This document shows positions 29,896 to 38,605 of a stretch of DNA of 64,000 nucleotides, in pieces. The stretch lies in contig CP015606.1 of assembly GCA_002284915.1 (NCBI GenBank), forward strand, positions 992,001 to 1,056,000, written 5' to 3'. Every line of letters begins with the position of its first letter. The stretch's first letter is position 1. Origin of the DNA: Actinobacteria bacterium IMCC26077. Its GTDB lineage: Bacteria > Actinomycetota > Actinomycetes > Nanopelagicales > Nanopelagicaceae. Under the pieces are notes generated by a model, which searched no databases, had not been told where the DNA came from, and saw only the letters and a list, made by a program, of their open reading frames with translations. Both the position numbers and the translations under genes were made by a program.

Positions 29896-31851
29896 ATGGC
29901 TGGAGAGATAAAACCGCTTCGCCTCAAACGCGAGCCTGTGCCACGGGCCAAACCTGTTGCGACGGTCGAGAATCCAGTCGCCAAAGTTTTAGTGGATACC
30001 GGGTTACTACATATTGATCAAGAATTCGATTTTCTCGTCCCTCAAGAGTTAGCTGAAATTGCGGTACCTGGTGTTCTCGTCAAGGTTCCGTTTAATCGGA
30101 AGCGAGTCTTGGGCGTAATTATCTCTCGACACCCTGAATCTCAATTTCGCGGTGAGCTCCGCTTCATCTCTGAAGCAATTCGTCCATTCCCACTGATAGG
30201 TGCGAATATTCTTGCTCTTACTGCCGAAGTGAAACGCTATTACGGCGGCACCCGATGGGATGTCATCCGATTCGCCCTTCCCGCCCTGAGCAAAAGTTCT
30301 CAACATTTGAATCCAAACCGCGAAATTAACAATGTACGGAACCCAGGGCGTGATTCCCGCTATCCCGATGGGTTCTGGAAAGCACTTGGTGATCTACCGA
30401 CCAATGAGAGTCGGATTCGAACATGGTGGACTCCACCACCGTATGAAGACCCTTTTGAATTTTTTGCTGCATTGCCAGCATATTCCCGCTCATGGTCTCT
30501 GGTGCTCTTGCCCGATGTGCACGATGTTGAACGAATGGTCGAGAAGCTTCGCGCCCACGAGCAATATCGAGATTCACTAATCGTCCCATGGCATTCACAG
30601 CTAACCCGCGCTGAGCGAGAGCAAAACTTTCTTCAAGTTCTACGTGGAGAAAGTGGAATCGTGGTGGGTGTGCGCGGGGCGCTATTTCTGCCCATGTCCA
30701 AGCTAGATCTCATTCTGCTTTGGGACGAAGGAGATGACAGCTACGCCGAGCAGCGATCTCCATATTTCCACGCTCGTGAAGTTGCCATTATGCGAGCCCA
30801 CCTTGAGAAGGCGCATCTGATAATTGGCGGAGCATCTCCTTCGCTCGCGGCAATCTCATACATTCAACGTCGGTATTTGAACATTCTCACACCAACGCAA
30901 TTGACGAACTCAAGGCGAACGGTCACAGTGAAGGCGTTATCACAAGAAAGTGATCCGAATTCTTTGGGGAGAATTCCCTCTCAAGCTTGGAAAATCATCC
31001 AAGAAGGATTGAAATCTGGTCCGGTACTCGTTCAAGTTCCACAACGGGGCTACATTCTCGCCCTTACCTGTAACACATGTCGGAATCGCGCTCTTTGCCA
31101 CTGTGGTGGCAAATTAATCTGGGAAGGAGCGCGTAAATGTGCTGAATGCTCTTTATGTGGATCGCTCAAACTAGATTGGCAATGTCCGCATTGCGCAGCT
31201 TCACAATTTCGATTCAGCCAAGTTGGCGACCTGCGCATTCTGGAAGAGCTCGGTCGCGCATTCCCAAATCAAGCGCTCCTCTCCACCAATAAGGATCATC
31301 GCGTTCCTTTTATAGAAGGGTCACCACTCATAGTGATATCAACCCCAGGAGCGGAGCCCATCGCTCCAGCCGGTTACAGCGCTGCTGTAGTAATCAATTC
31401 TGCACTCGTGTTGAATCGCTCCGCTTTGGATGCTGAAGAAGAGGCGCGAAGGCGTTGGTTTGGACTGGCCTTATTACTCAGCCCTAGCGCCCCTCTCTTC
31501 ATTGATAGTGCGTTTGAGAATCGGAACATTCAAGCGCTGCAGCGCTGGGATAGCATAGGAATAGGTGTACGAGAATTTGAGGAGCGGCGGGCGCTCAACT
31601 TGCCTCCCGCGGTAAAAACAATCTCGGTGAATGGTGAATTCGAAGCGGTTGCGCAGATAGTAAGAAATCTGCCACCTGAGTGTGAGGTCAGTCGACCAAA
31701 ATTAGATGGACACAATGAAAGTAGCGCGCTTGTGCGTATCAATGCTCCCGACCCCTCTCAATATATCGCGGAGATTTTTCTTCGCGCCCGTACTCAATCT
31801 GCGCGTGGTTCGAGCATTGCGCGGATAAAAATCGACCCGATTTCGCTCTAA
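29896..31851 (+). CDS. priA: PriA-like replication restart protein lacking helicase motifs
   Basis: A 651-aa actinobacterial PriA. The N-terminal DNA-binding part is recognisable (VAKVLVDTGLLHIDQEFDFLVPQ, KRVLGVI). No Walker A GxGKT sequence is found where the helicase P-loop should be, and the DEEH box is replaced by LLWDEGDD. A cysteine-rich zinc region is retained (C-NT-C, C-H-C, C-AE-C-SL-C, C-PH-C; about residues 390-435). The loss of ATPase motifs is typical for this phylum, so the protein may be structural rather than a helicase. It lies between metK and def as in Streptomyces. Confidence 0.87.
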   Translation: MAGEIKPLRLKREPVPRAKPVATVENPVAKVLVDTGLLHIDQEFDFLVPQELAEIAVPGVLVKVPFNRKRVLGVIISRHPESQFRGELRFISEAIRPFPLIGANILALTAEVKRYYGGTRWDVIRFALPALSKSSQHLNPNREINNVRNPGRDSRYPDGFWKALGDLPTNESRIRTWWTPPPYEDPFEFFAALPAYSRSWSLVLLPDVHDVERMVEKLRAHEQYRDSLIVPWHSQLTRAEREQNFLQVLRGESGIVVGVRGALFLPMSKLDLILLWDEGDDSYAEQRSPYFHAREVAIMRAHLEKAHLIIGGASPSLAAISYIQRRYLNILTPTQLTNSRRTVTVKALSQESDPNSLGRIPSQAWKIIQEGLKSGPVLVQVPQRGYILALTCNTCRNRALCHCGGKLIWEGARKCAECSLCGSLKLDWQCPHCAASQFRFSQVGDLRILEELGRAFPNQALLSTNKDHRVPFIEGSPLIVISTPGAEPIAPAGYSAAVVINSALVLNRSALDAEEEARRRWFGLALLLSPSAPLFIDSAFENRNIQALQRWDSIGIGVREFEERRALNLPPAVKTISVNGEFEAVAQIVRNLPPECEVSRPKLDGHNESSALVRINAPDPSQYIAEIFLRARTQSARGSSIARIKIDPISL

Positions 31852-31856
31852 ACCGG

Positions 31857-31862
31857 TACGCT
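31857..31862 (+). promoter_or_regulatory. -10 box, leaderless promoter of def
   Basis: TACGCT, exactly 6 nt, then GTG 31869. It lies in the 17-bp gap between priA and def. Confidence 0.5.
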
Positions 31863-31868
31863 AGGCAG

Positions 31869-32414
31869 GTGGCAATTCAACCAATTCGATTATTCGGCGA
31901 CCCGATTCTCGCCTCCAGGGCGGAGGAGGTTGACGATTTCGATAAAGAAATTCGTAAATTAGTCACAGATCTCACTGACACGATGCTGGATGCGCCTGGT
32001 GCTGGCTTGGCGGCGCCACAAATCGGAGTCTCATTACGGGTCTTCACCTGGGCGATAGATGATGAAGTAGGGCATTTAATCAATCCTGTGCTTACCCTGG
32101 GCGCCGAAGAGCAAGATGGTGACGAAGGTTGCCTCTCTATCCCGGGCTTAATCTACAACTGTAAACGAGCTTTTCATGTCGTTGCTAATGGTTTCACCAT
32201 GCATGGCGAGCCGGTTGAAATTGTTGGTGAAGAGTTGCTAGCGAGGATTTTTCAACATGAAACCGATCATCTCAATGGCATCCTATTCGTTGATCGTTTA
32301 GATAAAGAGATGCGTAAGAAAGCTCTTTTCGACATCAAAGAGAGCGAGTGGTTTGGTTTAAAGGAGCCAGAAATCAGGTTCTCACCACATGCTACTGGTG
32401 GTCTAGGTTTCTAG
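31869..32414 (+). CDS. def: Peptide deformylase
   Basis: Iron/zinc hydrolase that removes the N-formyl group from new proteins. All three motifs are present: GAGLAAPQIG, EGCLSIPG and QHETDHLNG. Length is 181 aa. The GTG start fits the TACGCT leaderless signature. It overlaps fmt by one base, so formylation and deformylation genes are coupled. Confidence 0.97.
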   Translation: MAIQPIRLFGDPILASRAEEVDDFDKEIRKLVTDLTDTMLDAPGAGLAAPQIGVSLRVFTWAIDDEVGHLINPVLTLGAEEQDGDEGCLSIPGLIYNCKRAFHVVANGFTMHGEPVEIVGEELLARIFQHETDHLNGILFVDRLDKEMRKKALFDIKESEWFGLKEPEIRFSPHATGGLGF

Positions 32415-33346
32415 TGCGCGTACTTCTCGCGGGTACCCCTGCCCTAGTTTTACCTATCTTCGATGCAGTCTCGCGAAGCGATATCGAAGTGACGGGGGTC
32501 TTGACCAATAAACCACGACCTCGCGGTCGAAGTGGTGAACCCATACCAACGCCAGTAAGTCTTTGGGCTCACGAGAATTCCTATCCCGTCCACCACATCG
32601 ATGAGATGGTTACCAATCCATCTCTTCTTGAGAATGTTGATCTCGTATTAGTCGTGGCATTTGGCCAATTGATTCCGAAATCGATATTAGGGATTCCACG
32701 TTGCGGGTGGGCCAATGTGCACTTCTCTCATCTACCAGAGGCGCGTGGCGCAGCACCCGTGCAACGCCTTATTGCCGCTGGCCGATCGGAGATTGGCTAC
32801 TCACTCTTTCGATTGGATGAGGGAATGGATACCGGGCCGGTTTATCATCGAAGCGAGCTATTTCATATCGCTGGGCTTACAACTGGGCAGGCGTGGCGCA
32901 TTCTTACCGATGAAGCCGCTACATCGATAGTTGAACTTCTTCATGAAATTGGGGAGGGTCAAGTTCCTATCGCTCAACCAAAGTATGTTGGTGAGATTCC
33001 GCTGGCTCCCAAAATCACCTCACAAGAGGCTCAGATTCATTGGCTTGAGGCTAGCGAGGAGATTGAGCGGAAGATCAGAGCTTTTAACCCCGCGCCAAGC
33101 GCCTGGACTACTTTTCGTGGAGAGCGACTCATCATCCATCTGGCAGAAGTGGCGTCGGGGCAGGAGCTTGAAGTCGATGTCGATGTAAGTGTAGGAAAGG
33201 CCTCCCGAACCGTTGATGGGGTACTGGTCAGATGTGGAACCGGCTTCATCCGCTGTCTTGAGGTACAGCCATCTGGAAAGCGCGCAATGAGCGCTGCGGA
33301 GTGGGCTCGTGGCATTGCGAGCGAAACTGAGCTGCGATTTGAGTAA
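32414..33346 (+). CDS. fmt: Methionyl-tRNA formyltransferase
   Basis: Formylates initiator Met-tRNA using 10-formyl-THF. RVLLAGTPALVLPIF at the N-terminus, PKSILGIPRCGWANVHFSHLPEARGAAPVQRLIAAG with the catalytic Asn/His, and LDEGMDTGPV are diagnostic; a C-terminal tRNA-binding domain follows. GTG 32414 shares its G with the def stop and gives the natural N-terminus; the 22 codons upstream in frame lie inside def. Length is 310 aa. Confidence 0.95.
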   Translation: MRVLLAGTPALVLPIFDAVSRSDIEVTGVLTNKPRPRGRSGEPIPTPVSLWAHENSYPVHHIDEMVTNPSLLENVDLVLVVAFGQLIPKSILGIPRCGWANVHFSHLPEARGAAPVQRLIAAGRSEIGYSLFRLDEGMDTGPVYHRSELFHIAGLTTGQAWRILTDEAATSIVELLHEIGEGQVPIAQPKYVGEIPLAPKITSQEAQIHWLEASEEIERKIRAFNPAPSAWTTFRGERLIIHLAEVASGQELEVDVDVSVGKASRTVDGVLVRCGTGFIRCLEVQPSGKRAMSAAEWARGIASETELRFE

Positions 33347-34706
33347 CCCAAATTCACGACGGAGCGATCCTGGGTTTGAGGCACGAAACTTAGCTCTAAC
33401 AATCTTGCTCAAAGTTGAGCTCGAGGGAAGCTATGCAAACATTGCGCTACCAGCCGCACTCCGAAAAGCTTCCTTGGAATCGCGCGATAGCGCGTTCGTC
33501 ACAGAACTTGTTTATGGAACGTTACGTCGACGCACTCTTTACGATGCAATCATTGAACGTGCTTCTTCTCGAAAAATAAGCAAAATCGATTCGGTACCGC
33601 TATCCATCCTCCGCCTTGCGGCGCATCAGCTATTGACGATGGAGACTCCGCCACATGCAGCGGTCGATAGCGCGGTGCGCCTCACCGTCCGGAATAAATC
33701 AGGTTCAGCATCAGGTTTTGTCAATGCTATCTCGCGTCGGGTCAGTGAACGCAAACAGAGTGAATGGATATCTGAACTCACACCAGAGCTTGATCAAGTA
33801 GCGAAACTCGCGCTCGAATATGCCCATCCACGGTGGATTGTCGAAAATTACCTCCGACGTTTGGGGGATATTCAGCTCGTTGAGCGAGAGTTAAGAGCTA
33901 ATAACGTCAATCCCGAAGTTACCGCTGTCATCTATCCGGGATTCCAGTGGAGCACCGAGACTGAAAGTGAGAGCTTGCCGTGCACCTGGAGCAGTGCGTG
34001 TCGGTACATTCGCGGTAATCCGGAGCACCTCCCAGAGATTCGTCGCGGAAGTGGCGGCATTCAGGACCAGGGCTCTTACCTAGTCGCTCAAGCACTTGCA
34101 CTCGCCCCCACAATGCCTAGGCAAGCAGCGTCATATGAGCCACTCTGGCTTGATATGTGCGCTGGGCCAGGGGGTAAGGCGGCGCTGCTGAGTCGTTGGG
34201 CGCAAGAAGGCCAAGCGAGCTTCCTTGCCATGGAGATCTCCGAACATAGAGCCGATCTCATCAAGCGGGTGTGTCCAACAATCGTGGTGGCAGATGGCAA
34301 TCATCCACCGATAGCTCCAGCGAGCGCATCGAAGATTCTGCTCGATGCACCCTGTTCCGGACTAGGTGCGCTCCGACGGCGACCAGACGCAAGACATCGC
34401 AAGAGCCCCTCGGATATCAAAGAATTGGTAGCACTCCAGCGAGAACTGCTCAGTTCGGCACATGCACTTCTTGCGCAAGGGGGAATCCTTGCCTATGTGA
34501 CGTGCTCGCCTGCAATAGAAGAGAGTTCCGATAACAAAGATTGGTTCCTCCATCGCTACCCCGATATGGAGCTCCTTGATGCCAGGTCATTTTTTCCCAC
34601 CAGCATGGAGTTGGCAGATTCCTTTGACGTCCAACTTTGGCCAGGAGTCCATAACACTGATGCGATGTACTTAGCAATGTTCCAAAAGAAAAGAGAGCCG
34701 AGGTAG
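33339..34706 (+). CDS. rsmB: 16S rRNA m5C967 methyltransferase RsmB (Sun family)
   Basis: SAM-dependent methyltransferase with an N-terminal NusB-like RNA-binding domain (RNLALTILLKVELEGSYANIALP) and a C-terminal catalytic domain. The SAM motif is LDMCAGPGGKAALLS, and the two catalytic cysteines are in DAPCSGLGALRRRPD and VTCSPAIEESSDN. TTG 33339 overlaps the fmt stop; GTG 33309 is an alternative. About 455 aa. Its TAG stop codon forms the first three bases of the predicted rpe -10 box. Confidence 0.92.
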   Translation: MSNPNSRRSDPGFEARNLALTILLKVELEGSYANIALPAALRKASLESRDSAFVTELVYGTLRRRTLYDAIIERASSRKISKIDSVPLSILRLAAHQLLTMETPPHAAVDSAVRLTVRNKSGSASGFVNAISRRVSERKQSEWISELTPELDQVAKLALEYAHPRWIVENYLRRLGDIQLVERELRANNVNPEVTAVIYPGFQWSTETESESLPCTWSSACRYIRGNPEHLPEIRRGSGGIQDQGSYLVAQALALAPTMPRQAASYEPLWLDMCAGPGGKAALLSRWAQEGQASFLAMEISEHRADLIKRVCPTIVVADGNHPPIAPASASKILLDAPCSGLGALRRRPDARHRKSPSDIKELVALQRELLSSAHALLAQGGILAYVTCSPAIEESSDNKDWFLHRYPDMELLDARSFFPTSMELADSFDVQLWPGVHNTDAMYLAMFQKKREPR

Positions 34707-34709
34707 GGT
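34704..34709 (+). promoter_or_regulatory. -10 box, leaderless promoter of rpe, embedded in the rsmB stop codon
   Basis: TAGGGT, exactly 6 nt, then GTG 34716. Bases 34704-34706 are also the rsmB stop codon. Confidence 0.5.
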
Positions 34710-34715
34710 TATTCC

Positions 34716-35372
34716 GTGACAATACGAATCACACCCAGCATTCTCAATGCTGACTTTGCCAAGCTCGATGAAGAGATCGCCAGGGTGGCGAGCGCATCTG
34801 ACCTTATTCATTTAGACATCATGGATAATAAATTTGTTCCAAATTTCACCTTCGATTTTGAGAGAGCCGCAGAGATCATCAAGAGCTGTCCCATACCGGT
34901 TGATTCACATTTGATGGTGATCGAACCTGAGAAGGCAGCTCCTGCCTTTGCAGAGATGGGATCAGCGAGCGTTACCTATCATTTTGAAGCCGCGACAGAG
35001 CATCGGAAAATCATCAGGGACGTCCATAGCAAAGGCGCGCGAGTGGGCATCGCGCTCAAGCCCGGTACTGCTATTGATGTAATTTCGGATTACATCGGTG
35101 AAATTGACATGATTTTAGTAATGACCGTAGAGCCTGGTTTCGGCGGGCAGAGTTTCATGTCGGAGATGTTGGAGAAGGTAAGAGCGGCGCGAAGCGCTCT
35201 TGGCAAGAATGATCGTGGAGTCTGGCTTCAAGTAGATGGTGGGATTTCACCAAGCACCATAGCCAGCGCAGCCGAGGCTGGTGCTGATACTTTTGTCGCA
35301 GGTTCTGCCGTTTACAAGGCTGAAGATCCCGCTGCGATGGTAACTCTGCTTCGTCAGATAGCAACACAATAG
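34716..35372 (+). CDS. rpe: Ribulose-phosphate 3-epimerase
   Basis: Pentose-phosphate pathway TIM-barrel enzyme interconverting ribulose 5-phosphate and xylulose 5-phosphate. ITPSILNADFAKLDEEI, HLDIMDNKFVPNFTF, DSHLMV, MTVEPGFGGQSFM and VDGGISPSTI carry the metal ligands and catalytic Asp residues. Length is 218 aa. The GTG start fits a leaderless mRNA with its own promoter at the end of rsmB. Confidence 0.97.
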   Translation: MTIRITPSILNADFAKLDEEIARVASASDLIHLDIMDNKFVPNFTFDFERAAEIIKSCPIPVDSHLMVIEPEKAAPAFAEMGSASVTYHFEAATEHRKIIRDVHSKGARVGIALKPGTAIDVISDYIGEIDMILVMTVEPGFGGQSFMSEMLEKVRAARSALGKNDRGVWLQVDGGISPSTIASAAEAGADTFVAGSAVYKAEDPAAMVTLLRQIATQ

Positions 35373-35414
35373 CTAACTTGGCTTAATGCGCCTCATGAGC
35401 GCACGCCCCTCCAT

Positions 35415-35420
35415 TACCCT
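35415..35420 (+). promoter_or_regulatory. -10 box, leaderless promoter of hisE-hisG
   Basis: TACCCT, exactly 6 nt, then ATG 35427, in a 54-bp gap after rpe. Confidence 0.5.
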
Positions 35421-35426
35421 TGCCCT

Positions 35427-35696
35427 ATGAAATCTTTCGACGACCTTTGGGACGAACTTTCCGATCGTGACTATGGAAATGGGCCTGACCAGACCAGTTC
35501 GACTGGAAAGCTCCTTGCATCAGGTGTGCACGCGATTGGGAAGAAGATCGTTGAAGAAGCTGCTGAAGTGTGGATGGCAGCTGAATACGAGAGCGATGGA
35601 AACTTGGCTGAGGAAATCAGTCAACTCCTCTATCACTTACAAGTTCTCATGCTAGCTAGAGGAATCGATGTCGATGATGTTTACGAGAAGTTGTAG
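35427..35696 (+). CDS. hisE: Phosphoribosyl-ATP pyrophosphatase
   Basis: Second step of histidine synthesis, an all-alpha NTP pyrophosphohydrolase. The 89-aa protein carries the metal-binding acidic helices [17 protein letters not shown] and [15 protein letters not shown]. It is a stand-alone HisE, not fused to HisI. It lies 8 nt before hisG, the usual actinobacterial pair. The other his genes are outside the window. Confidence 0.95.
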   Translation: MKSFDDLWDELSDRDYGNGPDQTSSTGKLLASGVHAIGKKIVEEAAEVWMAAEYESDGNLAEEISQLLYHLQVLMLARGIDVDDVYEKL

Positions 35697-35704
35697 GTGA
35701 ATCT

Positions 35705-36550
35705 GTGCTAAAAGTTGCCCTCCCAAATAAAGGTTCACTAGCTGACGATTCAATCAAGATCTTGAGTGAAGCTGGCTATCGACAGCGGAATGATTCCCGG
35801 GATTTGATTACATTAGATTCAGAGAACGAAATCGAGTTCTACTACCTCCGCCCCCGAGATATCGCAATCTATGTTGCTTCGGGGGAGTTGGATTTCGGCA
35901 TCACCGGTGAGGATCTATTGATTGATTCTGGCGTCGCCGCAGAAATCCCTTTAAAGCTTGGATATGGTCGTTCCACTTTCAGATTTGCAATCCCTATGGA
36001 TGTAGCTGATTCAAAGAACGAGAGCATTCTCAACGGAAAACGGATTGCTACCTCGTATCCTGGAATACTAGAGCGGGCACTACGCGAACGAAAGATAAGC
36101 GCGACTATCGTTAACTTAGATGGTGCAGTTGAGAGCTCAATCAAGCTTGGTGTTGCAGATGCGATTGCCGATGTAGTTTCCACTGGCACGACGCTCCGAC
36201 AAGCCGGTTTAAAAATTATTGGGGAGCCTATTCTCGAGAGCGAAGCACTTCTCATCTCTTCCAAGAAAGTATCTGACGAGGGATCCAACCTAATCCGAAG
36301 ACTCAATGGAGTGATTATCGCTCGTCAGTATGTATTGATGGATTACGATATAAAGAGTGAACTGATTGATCAGGCATGTGCTATCACCCCAGGATTTGAA
36401 TCGCCCACCATTTCGCCCCTACGGACTGAAGGTTGGTCCGCGGTTCGAGCGATGGTTCCCCGAAAACAGGCTCAAAAGGTGATGGATGATTTGTGGGGGC
36501 TAGGAGCCCGCGGAATCCTCGTTACCGATATCCACGCTTGCCGGTTGTAG
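35705..36550 (+). CDS. hisG: ATP phosphoribosyltransferase, long form
   Basis: First step of histidine synthesis. LKVALPNKGSLADDSIKILSEAG, the GELDFGITGEDLL segment, YPGILERALRER and the PRPP-binding DVVSTGTTLRQAGL are present. The 281-aa length and the C-terminal ACT-like domain indicate the long, histidine-inhibited form that does not need HisZ. GTG start, 8 nt after hisE. It ends 13 bp from convergent serB. Confidence 0.96.
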   Translation: MLKVALPNKGSLADDSIKILSEAGYRQRNDSRDLITLDSENEIEFYYLRPRDIAIYVASGELDFGITGEDLLIDSGVAAEIPLKLGYGRSTFRFAIPMDVADSKNESILNGKRIATSYPGILERALRERKISATIVNLDGAVESSIKLGVADAIADVVSTGTTLRQAGLKIIGEPILESEALLISSKKVSDEGSNLIRRLNGVIIARQYVLMDYDIKSELIDQACAITPGFESPTISPLRTEGWSAVRAMVPRKQAQKVMDDLWGLGARGILVTDIHACRL

Positions 36551-36563
36551 TTTGCAAAGATAT

Positions 36564-37733
36564 TTAAGTAGCAACCTCATGGCGAGGGATTCCCAGTAGA
36601 TAGAGGACAGAGTCTAGATACGGTGTCGATACTGAGGTGTCGGCGGATTCCCGTACTAAAGGCTTTGCGTTGAAGGCGATACCAAGACCAGCCAGCGCAA
36701 TCATGTCCAAATCATTAGCGCCATCGCCGATTGCTACCGTATCCGCGATATCCACTTCAGCTAGTTCAGCGAATTCTCTTAGCGCCTCCGCCTTACCGGC
36801 ACGATCAATGATTTTTCCCTGCACGCGTCCGGTTAATGTGCCATTAATTATCTCTAAATGATTTGCCGCAATGAAATCGATTGCGAGTTCGTTCGCGATT
36901 GGGGTGATTACCTCAGTAAATCCTCCTGAAACAATTCCCACTTTATGGTGGAGTTTCTTCAACGTCCGGATGAGAGTGCGTGCACCTGGTGTCAAAGTTA
37001 TCGATGCACGAACTTCTCCAATCACCGATTCCGGTAATCCAGCGAGAAGTGCTACACGTTCTTGTAGCGCTTGCGCAAAATCTAATTCACCATTCATCGC
37101 GCGATCGGTGATCTCCTTAACTTGCGCCTCAACGTTGGCATGAGCGGCGAGAAGTTCAATGACCTCTTGCTGTATGAGGGTCGAATCGACATCGAGTACG
37201 ACCAACTTCTTCGCTCTCCGTTGTAGACCACCAGCTTGAACTCCGATATCAACGGGCGACTGATTGGCCAGCGCTGCTAGAGGTTTCTTGATCTTTTCTA
37301 CCGCTACTTTCGATACGAGAAGCTCGAGGGCGGTTACGGGATATTGGGCGATGCGATAAATGCGTTCGATGTTTCCTTCAGCTTCACTGACAATCCCAGC
37401 AACCTTCTCCAACGTGTCTGCAGTCAACTCACGTCCCATGACGGTGATGTGGACAAATAGATCGGGGGTATCCATATCGCTGGGATGGTGATCACCCTCT
37501 TGAGCACGCAATTCGAGCCCATGTTCTCGGGCGCACGAATCTAGTTCGGTGAGCACACGCTCACGTTCATGATCGTCAATCTCCAATGCGAGAGTCAGGA
37601 TGAGATGGCCGTGAATCACCACCTGTTCCATATCGGAGATTGCGTGCGGTACTCGTAACGAGTCAAGGCGCTCCAGTAAGGCTTGGGTGATACCAGGGCG
37701 ATCCATGCCGCTAACGATGACCACTGTGCTCAT
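36564..37733 (-). CDS. serB: Phosphoserine phosphatase with N-terminal ACT domains
   Basis: Hydrolyses phosphoserine to serine. The N-terminal half has two ACT-like regulatory domains (VIVSGMDRPGITQALLERL at the start; FVHITVMGRELTADTLEKVAGIV around 90-115). The HAD domain has LDVDSTLIQQEVIELLA as motif I, KVGIVSGGF as motif II and AIGDGANDLDMIALAGLGIAF at the end. Length is 389 aa, close to mycobacterial SerB2. It is divergent from an ABC ATPase, the same neighbour as in mycobacteria (from memory). Confidence 0.96.
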   Translation of the reverse strand: MSTVVIVSGMDRPGITQALLERLDSLRVPHAISDMEQVVIHGHLILTLALEIDDHERERVLTELDSCAREHGLELRAQEGDHHPSDMDTPDLFVHITVMGRELTADTLEKVAGIVSEAEGNIERIYRIAQYPVTALELLVSKVAVEKIKKPLAALANQSPVDIGVQAGGLQRRAKKLVVLDVDSTLIQQEVIELLAAHANVEAQVKEITDRAMNGELDFAQALQERVALLAGLPESVIGEVRASITLTPGARTLIRTLKKLHHKVGIVSGGFTEVITPIANELAIDFIAANHLEIINGTLTGRVQGKIIDRAGKAEALREFAELAEVDIADTVAIGDGANDLDMIALAGLGIAFNAKPLVRESADTSVSTPYLDSVLYLLGIPRHEVAT

Positions 37734-37739
37734 GGTCTT

Positions 37740-37745
37740 AGGCTA
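37740..37745 (-). promoter_or_regulatory. -10 box, leaderless promoter of serB
   Basis: Minus-strand TAGCCT, exactly 6 nt, then ATG 37733. Confidence 0.5.
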
Positions 37746-37819
37746 TCTTTCGACGCGACTGGGGTGGGACAGGTTCGAACGCGGGATTCGAAGGAGCGAT
37801 TGCGGTAGGTTCTCTGGCT

Positions 37820-38596
37820 GTGTCCGTCCTGAATTTCTCCGAAGTAACCCTGCGCCGGGGCCAACGGGAGATTCTCCACCCGCTCAATTGGCAAGTAAAT
37901 GCGGGGGAGCGCTGGGTCATCCTTGGACCTAATGGCGCTGGTAAGACCACCCTCATCCAAATCGCGGCTACCTTGATACATCCCACTTCCGGAAGGGCAG
38001 AAATCCTCGACGAACAATTGGGGCGCGTGGATATCTTCGAATTACGGCCGCGAATCGGTTTAGCAAGCGCTGCGCTCTCTGATCGAATTCCGCCGAATGA
38101 GCGAGCGGTGGATGTGGTGATGACTGCTGCATATGCCGTAACTGGCAGATGGCGGGAACTTTATGACCTCTGGGATGAATCTCGGGCATTAGCGCTACTC
38201 GAGCAATTCGGTGTTGGCGATAGGAGAGATCAACTCTTCTACACAATGAGTGAAGGTGAGCGAAAGCGTGTGCAGATTGCGCGCGCGCTTATGCCAGACC
38301 CAGAATTGCTCATCTTGGATGAACCGGCAGCTGGCCTTGATTTAGGCGCTCGTGAAGATTTGGTGCGACGTCTCTCAGCGTTAGCGCTCGACCCGCTATC
38401 ACCGACGAGCGTTCTGGTGACGCATCACGTGGAAGAAATTCCCTTTGGCACAACACACGTATTACTTATTAGAGAAGGTCGAATAGTTACCGCAGGACCG
38501 ATTATGGCCACACTCACTCCAGATTCGCTATCGGCGACTTTCGGGATACCCATCTCGTTGGCATACGACGGGCAGCGCTGGTTCGCGCGAGCATAG
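37820..38596 (+). CDS. Stand-alone ABC transporter ATP-binding protein
   Basis: A single 258-aa ABC ATPase domain: Walker A GPNGAGKTT, signature MSEGERKR (variant of LSGGQ), Walker B ELLILDEPAAGLDLG and a switch His in VTHHVEE. It resembles the ModF/iron-complex type of ATPase found next to serB in actinobacteria. No permease gene is adjacent, so it may work with a permease elsewhere or have a non-transport role. GTG 37820 lies 8 nt after TAGGTT, a slightly long leaderless spacing. It is followed after 9 bp by ung. Confidence 0.88.
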   Translation: MSVLNFSEVTLRRGQREILHPLNWQVNAGERWVILGPNGAGKTTLIQIAATLIHPTSGRAEILDEQLGRVDIFELRPRIGLASAALSDRIPPNERAVDVVMTAAYAVTGRWRELYDLWDESRALALLEQFGVGDRRDQLFYTMSEGERKRVQIARALMPDPELLILDEPAAGLDLGAREDLVRRLSALALDPLSPTSVLVTHHVEEIPFGTTHVLLIREGRIVTAGPIMATLTPDSLSATFGIPISLAYDGQRWFARA

Positions 38597-38605
38597 CGAT
38601 TATTT

